A DNA stretch of 64,000 nt from an uncultured Psychromonas sp. Lineage in GTDB: Bacteria > Pseudomonadota > Gammaproteobacteria > Enterobacterales > Psychromonadaceae. Under the pieces are notes generated by a model. That model was not told where the DNA came from, made no database searches, and saw only the letters and a list, made by a program, of their open reading frames with translations. Made by a program: the position numbers and the translations under genes. Location of the stretch: assembly GCF_947489755.1 (NCBI RefSeq), contig NZ_CANLFB010000007.1:62001-126000 (forward strand). Reading direction: 5' to 3'. Below are positions 20,584-28,591 of the stretch, in pieces. The number at the start of each line of letters is the position of its first letter. Position 1 is the stretch's first letter.

Positions 20584-20636
20584 GTGAATGTATGTTTTAT
20601 TGTGAATGTCTTATCGTATTTTATACATTCACAATA
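20584..20636. repeat. Three-part inverted repeat between DUF2750 and DUF1007 genes
   Basis: GTGAATGTAT (20584-20593) and TATTGTGAATGT (20598-20609) are both complementary to ATACATTCACAATA (20623-20636). The second arm pairs over 12 bp. The same right arm can therefore pair with either left arm, giving two mutually exclusive hairpins. There is no U tract on either strand. Confidence 0.7.
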
Positions 20637-20646
20637 ATCGATACGT

Positions 20647-21030
20647 TTACTTTCTAGCTTGTAGCTTTATTTCATGTTCAAACTCATCTGGAAAGAAGAT
20701 TAAACCATTAAGGTTTTTATCTGGAAAGACGACGATTGATAATTCATCTTCTTCTAACCCTCGTGTCCAACGCTCAGACCATTTATCTAAACTTATTGCT
20801 TCCGCTTTACAGTGTGCCCATTCCTCTGTTGCCCATTCTTCTGCAAATTCTTTATTAGGCCATACAGGCACACAATCTTCATCTTCAGTGTTAAGCATAA
20901 CGCAACCGTGCTCATCGATTAATAACCAAATTTGTTTTTGTTTATTAACTTCTTTACATAAATATTGGAAGCGTTGTTGTTGATCAAACTTTAAAATTTC
21001 GTTAATACGTGATGGTGCTAAATCACTCAT
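20647..21030 (-). CDS. DUF2750 domain protein
   Basis: A 127-residue soluble acidic protein of the DUF2750 family. The recognisable parts are the helical start RINEILKFDQQQRFQYLCKEV, then VWLLIDE-like strand (IWLLIDEHGCVML), the WPNKEFAEEWATEEW motif and the terminal LNGLIFFPDEFEHEI. The family function is unknown; it is a cytosolic alpha/beta protein related in look to immunity-like small proteins. Start ATG 21030 has GAGGA seven bases upstream. It is upstream of DUF1007 on the same strand, with an 87-base gap holding an inverted repeat. Confidence 0.85.
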   Translation of the reverse strand: MSDLAPSRINEILKFDQQQRFQYLCKEVNKQKQIWLLIDEHGCVMLNTEDEDCVPVWPNKEFAEEWATEEWAHCKAEAISLDKWSERWTRGLEEDELSIVVFPDKNLNGLIFFPDEFEHEIKLQARK

Positions 21031-21649
21031 ATGTTGTCCTCTTCATTGTAAATTTAATAATTGATTAGCTTAAAGTAAATATTCTGTATTGCTAGGATAT
21101 ATTTACCTCGTGATCTTTTTTAATAATAAATTATTTACCTTATTTTAAGGTCTCATTAATCAAGTTTTTCCTATGAGAACCATCGATATAAGCAAATAAG
21201 AGATCATTAACTCTTATTTTTCTCATTAAATTTCATTTGATCTAAAGTATTAATTATTTAAGTTATTTAAGTTATTTAGTATTTGGTATGAAAAGTGTGT
21301 GTTAATGATTAGGAGCACTAAACTTTCATGCTTATATAGCATTTGAATTATTAATATCTAAAAATGAGTGGTTTTAGTTGATTGAAACTTGATAATTATT
21401 TTTTTATTAAACATTACAATGTATATTCAATACTTATGGCCAACTCCACTAAATAGCAGAGCTATTTTACTAATAAAAAAATTAACTGCAGTGTTGTGAT
21501 TTTGGTAAAGGGAACTACCATTTATATCAATTTATGCCTTTAATTTAGTTGTTTTCCTGCGCAACATTTAGAACATATATCCAATGTGATTAGTATTGCT
21601 TTGCTGTTTTCAGTTAGGTGAATTTTAAGTCGAACTTTTTAAGGTCTTT
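21031..21649. other. Long divergent spacer before the dCache diguanylate cyclase gene
   Basis: A 619-base strongly AT-rich region between divergent genes. The 9-base unit TTATTTAAG is repeated nearly three times at 21254-21280. I see no open frame with coding character, no c-di-GMP riboswitch-like core and no tRNA. Confidence 0.5.
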
Positions 21650-23296
21650 ATGTTTCAAAGTATTAAAGCAAAAGTGATTACTATTTTCTCTCTCGCAATG
21701 ATTATTTTTACTTGTCTTCTTCTAATGATTGTTTTTATTAATGAGCGGGAACGCGTACTGGATTTAGAGTTAGAAAAATCGACTGAAATTTCAAAAATGC
21801 ACGCTAATTTACTCAGTCAAGAGTTTGCTCAATATGTTGCTATGCTACAAATGGTTAGTGATAATCCTCAATTAAAAACCAATGATAAGCCTTTTATTAC
21901 TCAGCAGCTAAAAAGGCTGATGGTGATAGGTAAAGGAAACTTCATTAATGCTATTTATGTTGATCAAAATTTCAATTTAACTGATGTGCTTGGCCATCAA
22001 AATAAAGTAACGAACCCTTTATTCGTACATGGAGAACAATGGCGAGGAAAGGAATATAACATTACAGTACTTATGCAGAGTAAGTTTCAAAAAATACCAG
22101 TAATAATGGTCGCAGTTCCTATTTTAAATAACGAACAAAAATGGATAGGTACTCTTGCTGTTGCTGTTCCTATATCTGCATTAACTAAAAAGCTTTCCCC
22201 CATTAAGCTGACAAAGAAGAGTTATGCTTGGCTAGCCGATTCAAATAATTTGATTGTCTCACATCCTTCTGAAAAAATTATGTTGACTACAACGCTCTCA
22301 ACTGAAGACAATATGAAGTTCCCCGGCTTTTATAAAATAGTACAACAGATTAATTTACAAAATAATGGCTATGGCCGCTATATGGATACTGCGATTAACG
22401 AGTCTAAAATAGTGACGTTTTCTAAAGTTGATTATCTATCAGGGTGGACATTATTTGTGACCACCAAAGAATCTGAAATCTTTCGAGATATTTATCAAAT
22501 TCTATATAATATTTTGATTATTTCATCTATTTTAATGGCTGTATTTTTAGTTTTTATTAGCCAATTATCAGATAATGTAACAAGACCGATTATTAAATTA
22601 ACCAAAGAGATAAAAGAAGCTGTTAACGGTAAGTTTTATCACTTTGATGGCGTTGACTCAAAAGATGAAATTGGTGAATTGTCGAATGCCTTCAAAAGCA
22701 GTTTTAAAAAAATTCGTTCACATACTGAGCATTTAGAAAAAGTAGTAAGCGAACGTACAGAGGAAATATCAACTAAGAATAGTTTGTTAAGTGAGCAAAA
22801 TGATAAACTGGAAGAGCTTGTTTCTAAAGATCCTTTAACCCATTTGTATAACCGTCGTGCTTTTATGTCTTTACTTGATAAGGAACTTGCCAGAGCCAAA
22901 AGACATGGTTCGACAATCACCTTAGCTATTTTAGATATTGACCATTTTAAGAAAGTAAACGATACCTTCGGTCATAATGTTGGGGATGAAGTCTTGTGTC
23001 GCTTTGCCAATGAGTTAATTGAAAATATGCGTACAGAAGACCTCATATGTCGTTGGGGAGGTGAAGAGTTTGTTATCTTGCTATGGGAGGCAACTGCTGA
23101 TGGTACGTTTAGTCGGATGGATCAAATACGAGAGAAAATTTCACAAATTGACTTCGATACAGTAGGGAGAATTACTTTTAGTACGGGTATGGTTACCATG
23201 AAAGAAGGTGAAGAATTTAAAGATTGGTTACGCAGAGCTGACGAAGCTCTCTATAAAGCAAAAGAAACGGGCAGAAACAAAATTGTAAAAAACTAA
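21650..23296 (+). CDS. Membrane diguanylate cyclase with periplasmic Cache sensor, HAMP and GGDEF
   Basis: A 548-residue sensor enzyme that makes cyclic di-GMP from two GTP. Order: TM1 (about 9-29), periplasmic Cache-like domain (about 35-275, including KKSYAWLADSNNLIVSHPSEK), TM2 (about 283-303), HAMP (about 305-360), a linking helix with the coiled-coil SLLSEQNDKLEEL, then GGDEF (about 388-545). The catalytic signature is GGEEF at 470-474, an active variant. The inhibitory I-site RxxD (RTED, 461-464) precedes it by five residues, so product inhibition is expected. The PLTHLYNRRAF substrate loop is intact. Monocistronic. The periplasmic ligand is unknown. Confidence 0.94.
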   Translation: MFQSIKAKVITIFSLAMIIFTCLLLMIVFINERERVLDLELEKSTEISKMHANLLSQEFAQYVAMLQMVSDNPQLKTNDKPFITQQLKRLMVIGKGNFINAIYVDQNFNLTDVLGHQNKVTNPLFVHGEQWRGKEYNITVLMQSKFQKIPVIMVAVPILNNEQKWIGTLAVAVPISALTKKLSPIKLTKKSYAWLADSNNLIVSHPSEKIMLTTTLSTEDNMKFPGFYKIVQQINLQNNGYGRYMDTAINESKIVTFSKVDYLSGWTLFVTTKESEIFRDIYQILYNILIISSILMAVFLVFISQLSDNVTRPIIKLTKEIKEAVNGKFYHFDGVDSKDEIGELSNAFKSSFKKIRSHTEHLEKVVSERTEEISTKNSLLSEQNDKLEELVSKDPLTHLYNRRAFMSLLDKELARAKRHGSTITLAILDIDHFKKVNDTFGHNVGDEVLCRFANELIENMRTEDLICRWGGEEFVILLWEATADGTFSRMDQIREKISQIDFDTVGRITFSTGMVTMKEGEEFKDWLRRADEALYKAKETGRNKIVKN

Positions 23297-23545
23297 AGCA
23301 TTATCCTACTTTTAAAATCAAATATAGAATGATAACTACCCTGTATTTGATTACTTATTGACATTTAACCTATTTATTTTCAAAGTTGCAGAACTTTTTA
23401 AATCTATGTAGGTCTCACCTGCAGTATTTGAACTAACTAATCTAAATTTTAAGGTTAATTATTTTTTGTCTTACAAAAAATAATTAAAGATTAAATTTTT
23501 AGAAAAAGTAATTCTTAACAATTTAATTAACTAACGGAAATAACC

Positions 23546-24034
23546 ATGATCAAATTAAAATATTTAACGACTTCTATCATCGCTTTAACAACTGTATTTG
23601 CTTTAGCTGCATGTGATGATAAACCTGAAACAACAACGGGTGAAAAAGTTGATGAAGTCGCTGCTGATGTAAACAATGTAGTTAAAGAAGCTGGCGAAAA
23701 AGTAGATGAAGTTGTTCTTGAAGCTGGTCAAGCTGCAGATTCTGCAGGTGAAAAAATGACTGAAATGGTTGATAGTGCAGATGTAGCTGCGGAAGAAAGC
23801 GGTCAAAAAATCACTGATATGGCAACAGATGCAAGCAACACAGTAAGTGAAGCAGCTGATAGCGCAACAGATAAAGCAAGCAATATGGCAACAGATGCAA
23901 GCAATGCAGTAAGTGAAGCGGCTAATAGCACAACAGATAAAGCAAGTGAGATGTCTACAGATGCTGCTAATGCGCTTGAAGATGCTTGTGAGAGTGCTAA
24001 AGAAGGTGTTGCTGCTCAAGACACTGATTGTTAA
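23546..24034 (+). CDS. Repeat-rich LEA-like lipoprotein
   Basis: A 162-residue low-complexity protein with a lipoprotein signal: lipobox LAAC with the lipidated cysteine at 23, followed by D24 and D25. Asp at +2 is the classical Lol-avoidance signal, so inner-membrane retention facing the periplasm is predicted. The mature part is Ala/Asp/Glu/Ser/Thr/Lys-rich, helical heptad/11-mer type, resembling late-embryogenesis-abundant proteins. It contains a 22-residue unit (MATDASNTVSEAADSATDKASN) repeated near-perfectly and a degenerate third copy, plus earlier GEKVDEV repeats. Two further cysteines are in the C-terminus (DACESAKEGVAAQDTDC) and could form a disulfide. The plus-strand reading is favoured by the signal peptide and a clear ATG 23546. 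No catalytic motif is seen. Confidence 0.88.
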   Translation: MIKLKYLTTSIIALTTVFALAACDDKPETTTGEKVDEVAADVNNVVKEAGEKVDEVVLEAGQAADSAGEKMTEMVDSADVAAEESGQKITDMATDASNTVSEAADSATDKASNMATDASNAVSEAANSTTDKASEMSTDAANALEDACESAKEGVAAQDTDC

Positions 24035-24092
24035 TTAAGACATTGATTCTTATTTAACGTATATGTTAATTAAGATACTGATTCTTAATTAA
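24031..24092. repeat. Direct repeats after the LEA-like lipoprotein gene
   Basis: TTAATTAAGACATTGATTCT at 24031-24050 recurs, with two changes, at 24066-24085 (period 35), with TTAATTAA-type tails. A third, partial, unit (AAGACACTGATTGTTA) lies in the end of the coding region just before. Confidence 0.7.
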
Positions 24093-24395
24093 TACATGCA
24101 GTTACATAACATTGTAATGAAATTAAAACACTGTCATAAAATATTTTATGGCGGTGTTTTTTTAAATAAGTATGTTAATGCTGTTTCAGTAGAAAATATT
24201 TACAGGGTCTTCAATCTGTATTCTCAACTTCATATTAGTCTCTCTAAATAACGCTTTCTTAGTTCCTCTTTTCGTATTCCACACATACTTTTCTCTTCAG
24301 TTAACAATTTACTTTATAAAATATTTACTCGTAAATGAGTTATTATCAAAGCTAGTCATTTAAAAAATATTACGAATAAATAAGAAGGTGAAAAA
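24035..24395. other. Spacer between the lipoprotein and DUF2254 genes
   Basis: A 361-base spacer holding the direct repeats at 24031-24092 and the terminator at 24127-24163. The promoter of the DUF2254 gene must lie in its right part; nothing else was recognised. Confidence 0.5.
24127..24163 (+). terminator. Rho-independent terminator of the lipoprotein gene
   Basis: A 16-bp stem (AACACTGTCATAAAAT with ATTTTATGGCGGTGTT, two G-T wobbles) is followed by TTTTT. Confidence 0.88.
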
Positions 24396-25736
24396 TTGCA
24401 ATTTAATTTTATGAAATATGCATTATTGATAGAAAAAGCGCGTTCTAGTTTTTGGTTTCTACCCGGTGCTATGGTGTTAGCTTCTATTTTATTGGCCATT
24501 TTGACAGTCTGTATTGATGCTTTTTTTATGACTAGCTTAGATCCCTCTATTCCTATTATCCATAAAATGGATATTGAGGCGATTCGTTCTTTGTTAGCTA
24601 TGATTGCTGGGGCTATGATTACGGTAACGAGTATTGCTTTCTCGATTACGATTGTTGCATTAACCTTAGCGTCTTCACAATTTGGACCGCGTTTACTGCG
24701 TAACTTTATGATGGATATAGGCACTCAATTTGTTCTCGGTGCTTTTATCTCAAATTTTTTATTTTGTATTCTGGTTTTTTGTGCGATTTCTTTTCAAGCT
24801 CCTTATGCTTTTAAACCTGGAGTCACCGTTATTATTGCTGTCACCATGACGTGTTTTAATGTGGGGGTATTGATTTATTTCATTCACCATGTGGCTAAAT
24901 CTATTCAAGCAGATATTGTTATTGATGATGTTTATTGCGAACTACAAAATGGCATTGAGAAGTTATTTCCCACCACTCAACACGCTAATAAAGTGGAAAG
25001 ACCACTCAATTCGAGCGATGAAGGTTTCAGGACGCGAAGTAATCAAAAAAACGTATTATCAACATGCAGTGGTTATGTTCAAACGGTTGATATAGAAAGT
25101 TTATTAATGCTTGCTAAAGATAACGATGTGTTAATTGAGTGCCATTTTAAGCCCGGTGACTTTGTCGTTAAAGACTCGGTTATAGCGATTATTCACTCAG
25201 ACACTTTAATTGACGATAATGTCATTAAAAAAATAGCCGCACTGATTGTCCTTGGCGCTTGTAGAACTCCTGTTCAAGATCCTGAATTTGCCATTCATCA
25301 ATTAGTCGAAATTGCATTACGTGCACTATCTCCTGGTATTAATGATCCGTATTCCGCTATTACTTGTATCGATAAACTTAATGCCACATTGTGTGTGTTA
25401 ACCACAAGGACATTTCCAGAAAAGCTGCATTTTGATCAAGTAGGTATGTTAAGAGTCATTTGCAAAGTACCTACTTTCAAATATATCGCTAAAGCTGCAT
25501 TTGACCAAATAAGACAACAAGCCAATAACAATGTATTCGTCACGCTGAGACTGCTTATTTCTTTGCAAGAATTGATAACATTTTCTGATAGCGATGAACA
25601 AAAAGAATTCGTTATTAATCAAACGAACATGATTAAAGAACAGCAATCTAAACAGGTTTTAGCGGAAGATGATTTAAAAGAAATTAATGATAAAGTAAGT
25701 GCAATTTTAACGGCTGCTAATAATAATTTACTATAA
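24396..25736 (+). CDS. DUF2254 family membrane protein
   Basis: A 446-residue DUF2254 protein (usual length about 420-450). Four or so N-terminal membrane helices (roughly 20-40, 68-95, 112-135, 142-168) precede a soluble domain. Family landmarks are SQFGPRLLRNFMMDIGTQFVLGAFISNF and ALSPGINDPYSAITCIDKL (about 309-327). The family function is not established. A TTG at 24396 is preferred as start because AAGAAGG lies 7 bases before it, whereas the ATG at 24411 has no Shine-Dalgarno sequence at proper distance. It lies upstream of two MscS-type channel genes, a context that hints at envelope or osmotic physiology but does not prove it. Confidence 0.85.
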   Translation: MQFNFMKYALLIEKARSSFWFLPGAMVLASILLAILTVCIDAFFMTSLDPSIPIIHKMDIEAIRSLLAMIAGAMITVTSIAFSITIVALTLASSQFGPRLLRNFMMDIGTQFVLGAFISNFLFCILVFCAISFQAPYAFKPGVTVIIAVTMTCFNVGVLIYFIHHVAKSIQADIVIDDVYCELQNGIEKLFPTTQHANKVERPLNSSDEGFRTRSNQKNVLSTCSGYVQTVDIESLLMLAKDNDVLIECHFKPGDFVVKDSVIAIIHSDTLIDDNVIKKIAALIVLGACRTPVQDPEFAIHQLVEIALRALSPGINDPYSAITCIDKLNATLCVLTTRTFPEKLHFDQVGMLRVICKVPTFKYIAKAAFDQIRQQANNNVFVTLRLLISLQELITFSDSDEQKEFVINQTNMIKEQQSKQVLAEDDLKEINDKVSAILTAANNNLL

Positions 25737-26039
25737 GGTCGTATTTAATTCATGGTGTTATAGCATCACATTATGAGGCTAAGCTTTAGCGATAACTGAC
25801 TGAAAGGCCTAACATTACTTATGCTAGGCCTATAATAGTTTAATCAGTGACAATGAATTAAATACTTATACCAATCACACCCATTAACTGACCTATTTTA
25901 TTTGTTAAAATAACTTAATTCTTCGAAAGTCTTTAACTTACGCCTTAAATTCAATCATTGTTCCTGCTCAAAATTGAGAACACTTCTTTAACGTAATTGG
26001 TATTACTTGGATTCAGATATTAAGTCATTAATCTTTAAA
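25737..26039. other. Spacer between DUF2254 and the convergent MscS-type gene
   Basis: A 303-base spacer between convergent genes. A hairpin AGGCCTA/TAGGCCT sits at 25805-25831. The rest shows no coding or RNA-like structure. Confidence 0.5.
25804..25832 (+). terminator. Weak terminator-like hairpin after the DUF2254 gene
   Basis: A 7-bp GC-rich stem AGGCCTA/TAGGCCT and 13-base loop, followed by TATAATAGTT rather than a solid U run. Confidence 0.5.
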
Positions 26040-26996
26040 TTAATTACTTGACGGTTGCTTATCCGATTGAGCATTCTCAGCGGTGTTATCATTATTATGC
26101 TCTTTAGCCGTGCTTAACATGCTATTTAATTTTTCACCTCCTTTAGCGCCAAAGTCCAATGTTCGGATAGGGAAGGGGATTAGAATATCTGCATTTTCAA
26201 GGGCTTTTTTCACACCGATAATAGCTTCATGTTTTGCTTGCATAAAACCTGTTTTGCCTGGGTAATCTATCCAAAACCACAATAAAAAATTAACACTGCT
26301 ATCGCCGAAATCTGTTGCGTATACTGCGGTTTCTTGTTTTTTAATGACGAACTTGTATTGATTTATATGTTCAACAATGAGCTTCGTTGCTTTGTCCGGA
26401 TCATCGGCATAAGAAATACCAAAAGGAACCTCTATGCGTCTTATTCCTTTCGTAGAGTAATTAGTTAAAATATTTCTGAATAAAATTTTATTTGGAATTA
26501 TTTCTAGTTGCCCTGAGAAAGTTTCAACCAGTGTATTCCTTAAATTAATGGTTTTAACTTCCCCAAATACTTTATCCGTTTCAACAATATCTCCAATTTG
26601 AAATGGCTTGCGAATGCCCATTGCAATACCTGCTATGAGGTTCTCTGTCATGTCTTGAAAAGCAAAACCGATGGCTAAACCTACAATACCTGCGCCTGCT
26701 AACAGAGAGGTGACCGTGCCGCTTAACCCTAAGAAATCTAACGCAATAAAAAGACCAGTAACCAATACACCGACTTTGAAGATCGACGACAATAAATTAG
26801 CTATTTGAGGTGAAACTTTGGTTCTGCGTAAAAAATTATTCATTATCTTGCCGGCGTAACGGGCAAGAATTGAAAAGAAGATGGCAATTAATATCGCTAC
26901 CACAATATTAGGGAGGATTTTAATGGTTGCTTCAAGCCATGACTCTAGCTTTCCATAGATTAAATCCCAAAACTTTTCAATTTTTAATAATTCCAT
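26040..26996 (-). CDS. MscS-family mechanosensitive channel, copy 1
   Basis: A 318-residue small-conductance-type channel homologue. Three helices precede the pore: the pore-lining TM3 contains SLLAGAGIVGLAIGFAFQDMTENLIAG (about 100-126), the MscS Gly/Ala-packed helix, followed by the conserved GMRKPFQIGDIVE beta-domain entry and the cytoplasmic vestibule domain. The C-terminal tail (about 290-318) is polar and Asn/Gln/Asp-rich (KEHNNDNTAENAQSDKQPSSN), likely disordered. It should open when membrane tension rises on hypo-osmotic shock. It is divergent from a second MscS homologue, separated by 249 bases. Confidence 0.92.
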   Translation of the reverse strand: MELLKIEKFWDLIYGKLESWLEATIKILPNIVVAILIAIFFSILARYAGKIMNNFLRRTKVSPQIANLLSSIFKVGVLVTGLFIALDFLGLSGTVTSLLAGAGIVGLAIGFAFQDMTENLIAGIAMGIRKPFQIGDIVETDKVFGEVKTINLRNTLVETFSGQLEIIPNKILFRNILTNYSTKGIRRIEVPFGISYADDPDKATKLIVEHINQYKFVIKKQETAVYATDFGDSSVNFLLWFWIDYPGKTGFMQAKHEAIIGVKKALENADILIPFPIRTLDFGAKGGEKLNSMLSTAKEHNNDNTAENAQSDKQPSSN

Positions 26997-27245
26997 ATTA
27001 TTTCCTAAAGATAGTGTCTTTTATTTATGACTCTCATATTGACATGGTGAGTCTGCTTTATTTATAAAAGATTTTACTCATGTTGGTAAATGAAAATATG
27101 AGTGATACAACAATTATCCTAGCAGAAAGCTATTGCATGATGCCAATTTCATTATTTATTCGTTTTCTACAATATAAAGTATGTGTTCATTTTTTAGTGT
27201 TAGTTTTATTTGAATTTATTGAGGTTATTTACATATAAGGAGTAA

Positions 27246-28340
27246 TTGAGTAATTTAAAAGGTACCTTACTTTGCAGTTACAGTAAAAATAATGAGTTGA
27301 TAATGATGAAATTACAAATGGTGATAGATGATTTAACCCAGTTCACTGAAGTGGTATTAGATAAATTGCCTTCAATCTTTATCGGTATAATTATATTCGT
27401 CACTTGTTTTTGGTTATCAAAACCGATCGCTAATTTGATCACTAAACCATTAACAAAAACGACCAGTAACCGACTCATACAACGAGTGATTCATCGAACA
27501 ATGAGTTTGTTAATTATTTTATTAGGGTTATACATATTATTAAGCTTGGTAGGGTTAACGCAATTTGCCGTTGCTTTATTAAGTGGCACAGGAGTAATAG
27601 GGTTAATTGTTGGCTTTGCATTTAAAGACATTGCAGAAAATTTTCTATCAAGTTTACTATTGAGTATTCAACGTCCGTTTAAGTTAGGCGATATTATTGA
27701 AGTTGCTGGGTACCTAGGCGTCGTTAAAAAAATGACTTCTCGTGCAACGACATTGGTCGATTTTAATGGCGATCATATTCAGCTTCCAAATGCGACCATA
27801 TATAAAAATGCGATACGTAATCTTACAGCAAATCCAAATATAAGAGCCTCCTTTGATATCGGTATCGGTTATGACACTGATTTTGATTGTGCCCAGTCTT
27901 TAGTTGAAAACATTATGAATCAACATCCCGCTATACTGGAAGAACCTGCACCTCAGGTTTTAGTTAATTCGCTAGGTTCATCCACTTGTAATTTACGAGT
28001 TTATTTTTGGGTTAACAGTGAAATTAATAGCCAATTAAAAGTCTCATCAGTTTTAATGAAAAAAGTGGTTGAGATTTTTTTAGAGGAAAATATTACGATG
28101 CCAGATGATGCGAGAGAACGAATTATTTTGTCAACAAACGTAGAAGAGCAATCCTCTAAACAACAGAATACCTCTCCACCTAACATGGCTTCCAATACTT
28201 CCGATAAAATGACGAATAATGCGACGAATAAATTTGATGACTATAGCGATGATGATATCAGTAGTGATCATAATGATATAAGAGAACAAGCGGCTAAAGC
28301 CCGAGATCCTGAAGAAGGGGAAAATATTTTAAGTCATTAA
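27246..28340 (+). CDS. MscS-family mechanosensitive channel, copy 2
   Basis: A 364-residue MscS homologue. The pore helix is ALLSGTGVIGLIVGFAFKDIAENFLSSLLLS, followed by the RPFKLGDIIEVAGYLGVV beta-domain motif. A long polar tail (about residues 300-364) rich in Asn, Asp, Ser and Lys follows the vestibule and ends EEGENILSH. It is not a recent copy of the divergent neighbour: the pore regions are similar, the rest is not. The start is uncertain: a TTG at 27246 has AAGGAG only 3 bases upstream; an ATG at 27303 (MMKLQ) is more typical of the family but has a weak Shine-Dalgarno. I keep the longer frame. Confidence 0.88.
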   Translation: MSNLKGTLLCSYSKNNELIMMKLQMVIDDLTQFTEVVLDKLPSIFIGIIIFVTCFWLSKPIANLITKPLTKTTSNRLIQRVIHRTMSLLIILLGLYILLSLVGLTQFAVALLSGTGVIGLIVGFAFKDIAENFLSSLLLSIQRPFKLGDIIEVAGYLGVVKKMTSRATTLVDFNGDHIQLPNATIYKNAIRNLTANPNIRASFDIGIGYDTDFDCAQSLVENIMNQHPAILEEPAPQVLVNSLGSSTCNLRVYFWVNSEINSQLKVSSVLMKKVVEIFLEENITMPDDARERIILSTNVEEQSSKQQNTSPPNMASNTSDKMTNNATNKFDDYSDDDISSDHNDIREQAAKARDPEEGENILSH

Positions 28341-28591
28341 ACTGGTTAATGAAGCGTATGAGCTCATCATTAATAAATAATGCTTATCATTCAACCACGA
28401 ATCTTAATGGAGTATTGGTACTAATATTAAATCAATAAATATAAACAAAAAGACAGATAAATGTGATATTTTCTGTTTCTTATGGAATAGTCTTTTACAT
28501 TATCGCTATGACAAGCGAATCAGTGCTAAAAGATGTAAATTGATATTTTAAAAAAATATTGAGTTTATGCTAATCATGGAGTGGATAAAGC

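Noticed and set aside
23603-24019. 138-codon Cys/Ile/Phe-rich minus-strand frame across the lipoprotein gene
   Set aside because: It is the mirror of the repeat-rich sense gene; the sense reading has a proper lipoprotein signal, start and terminator.
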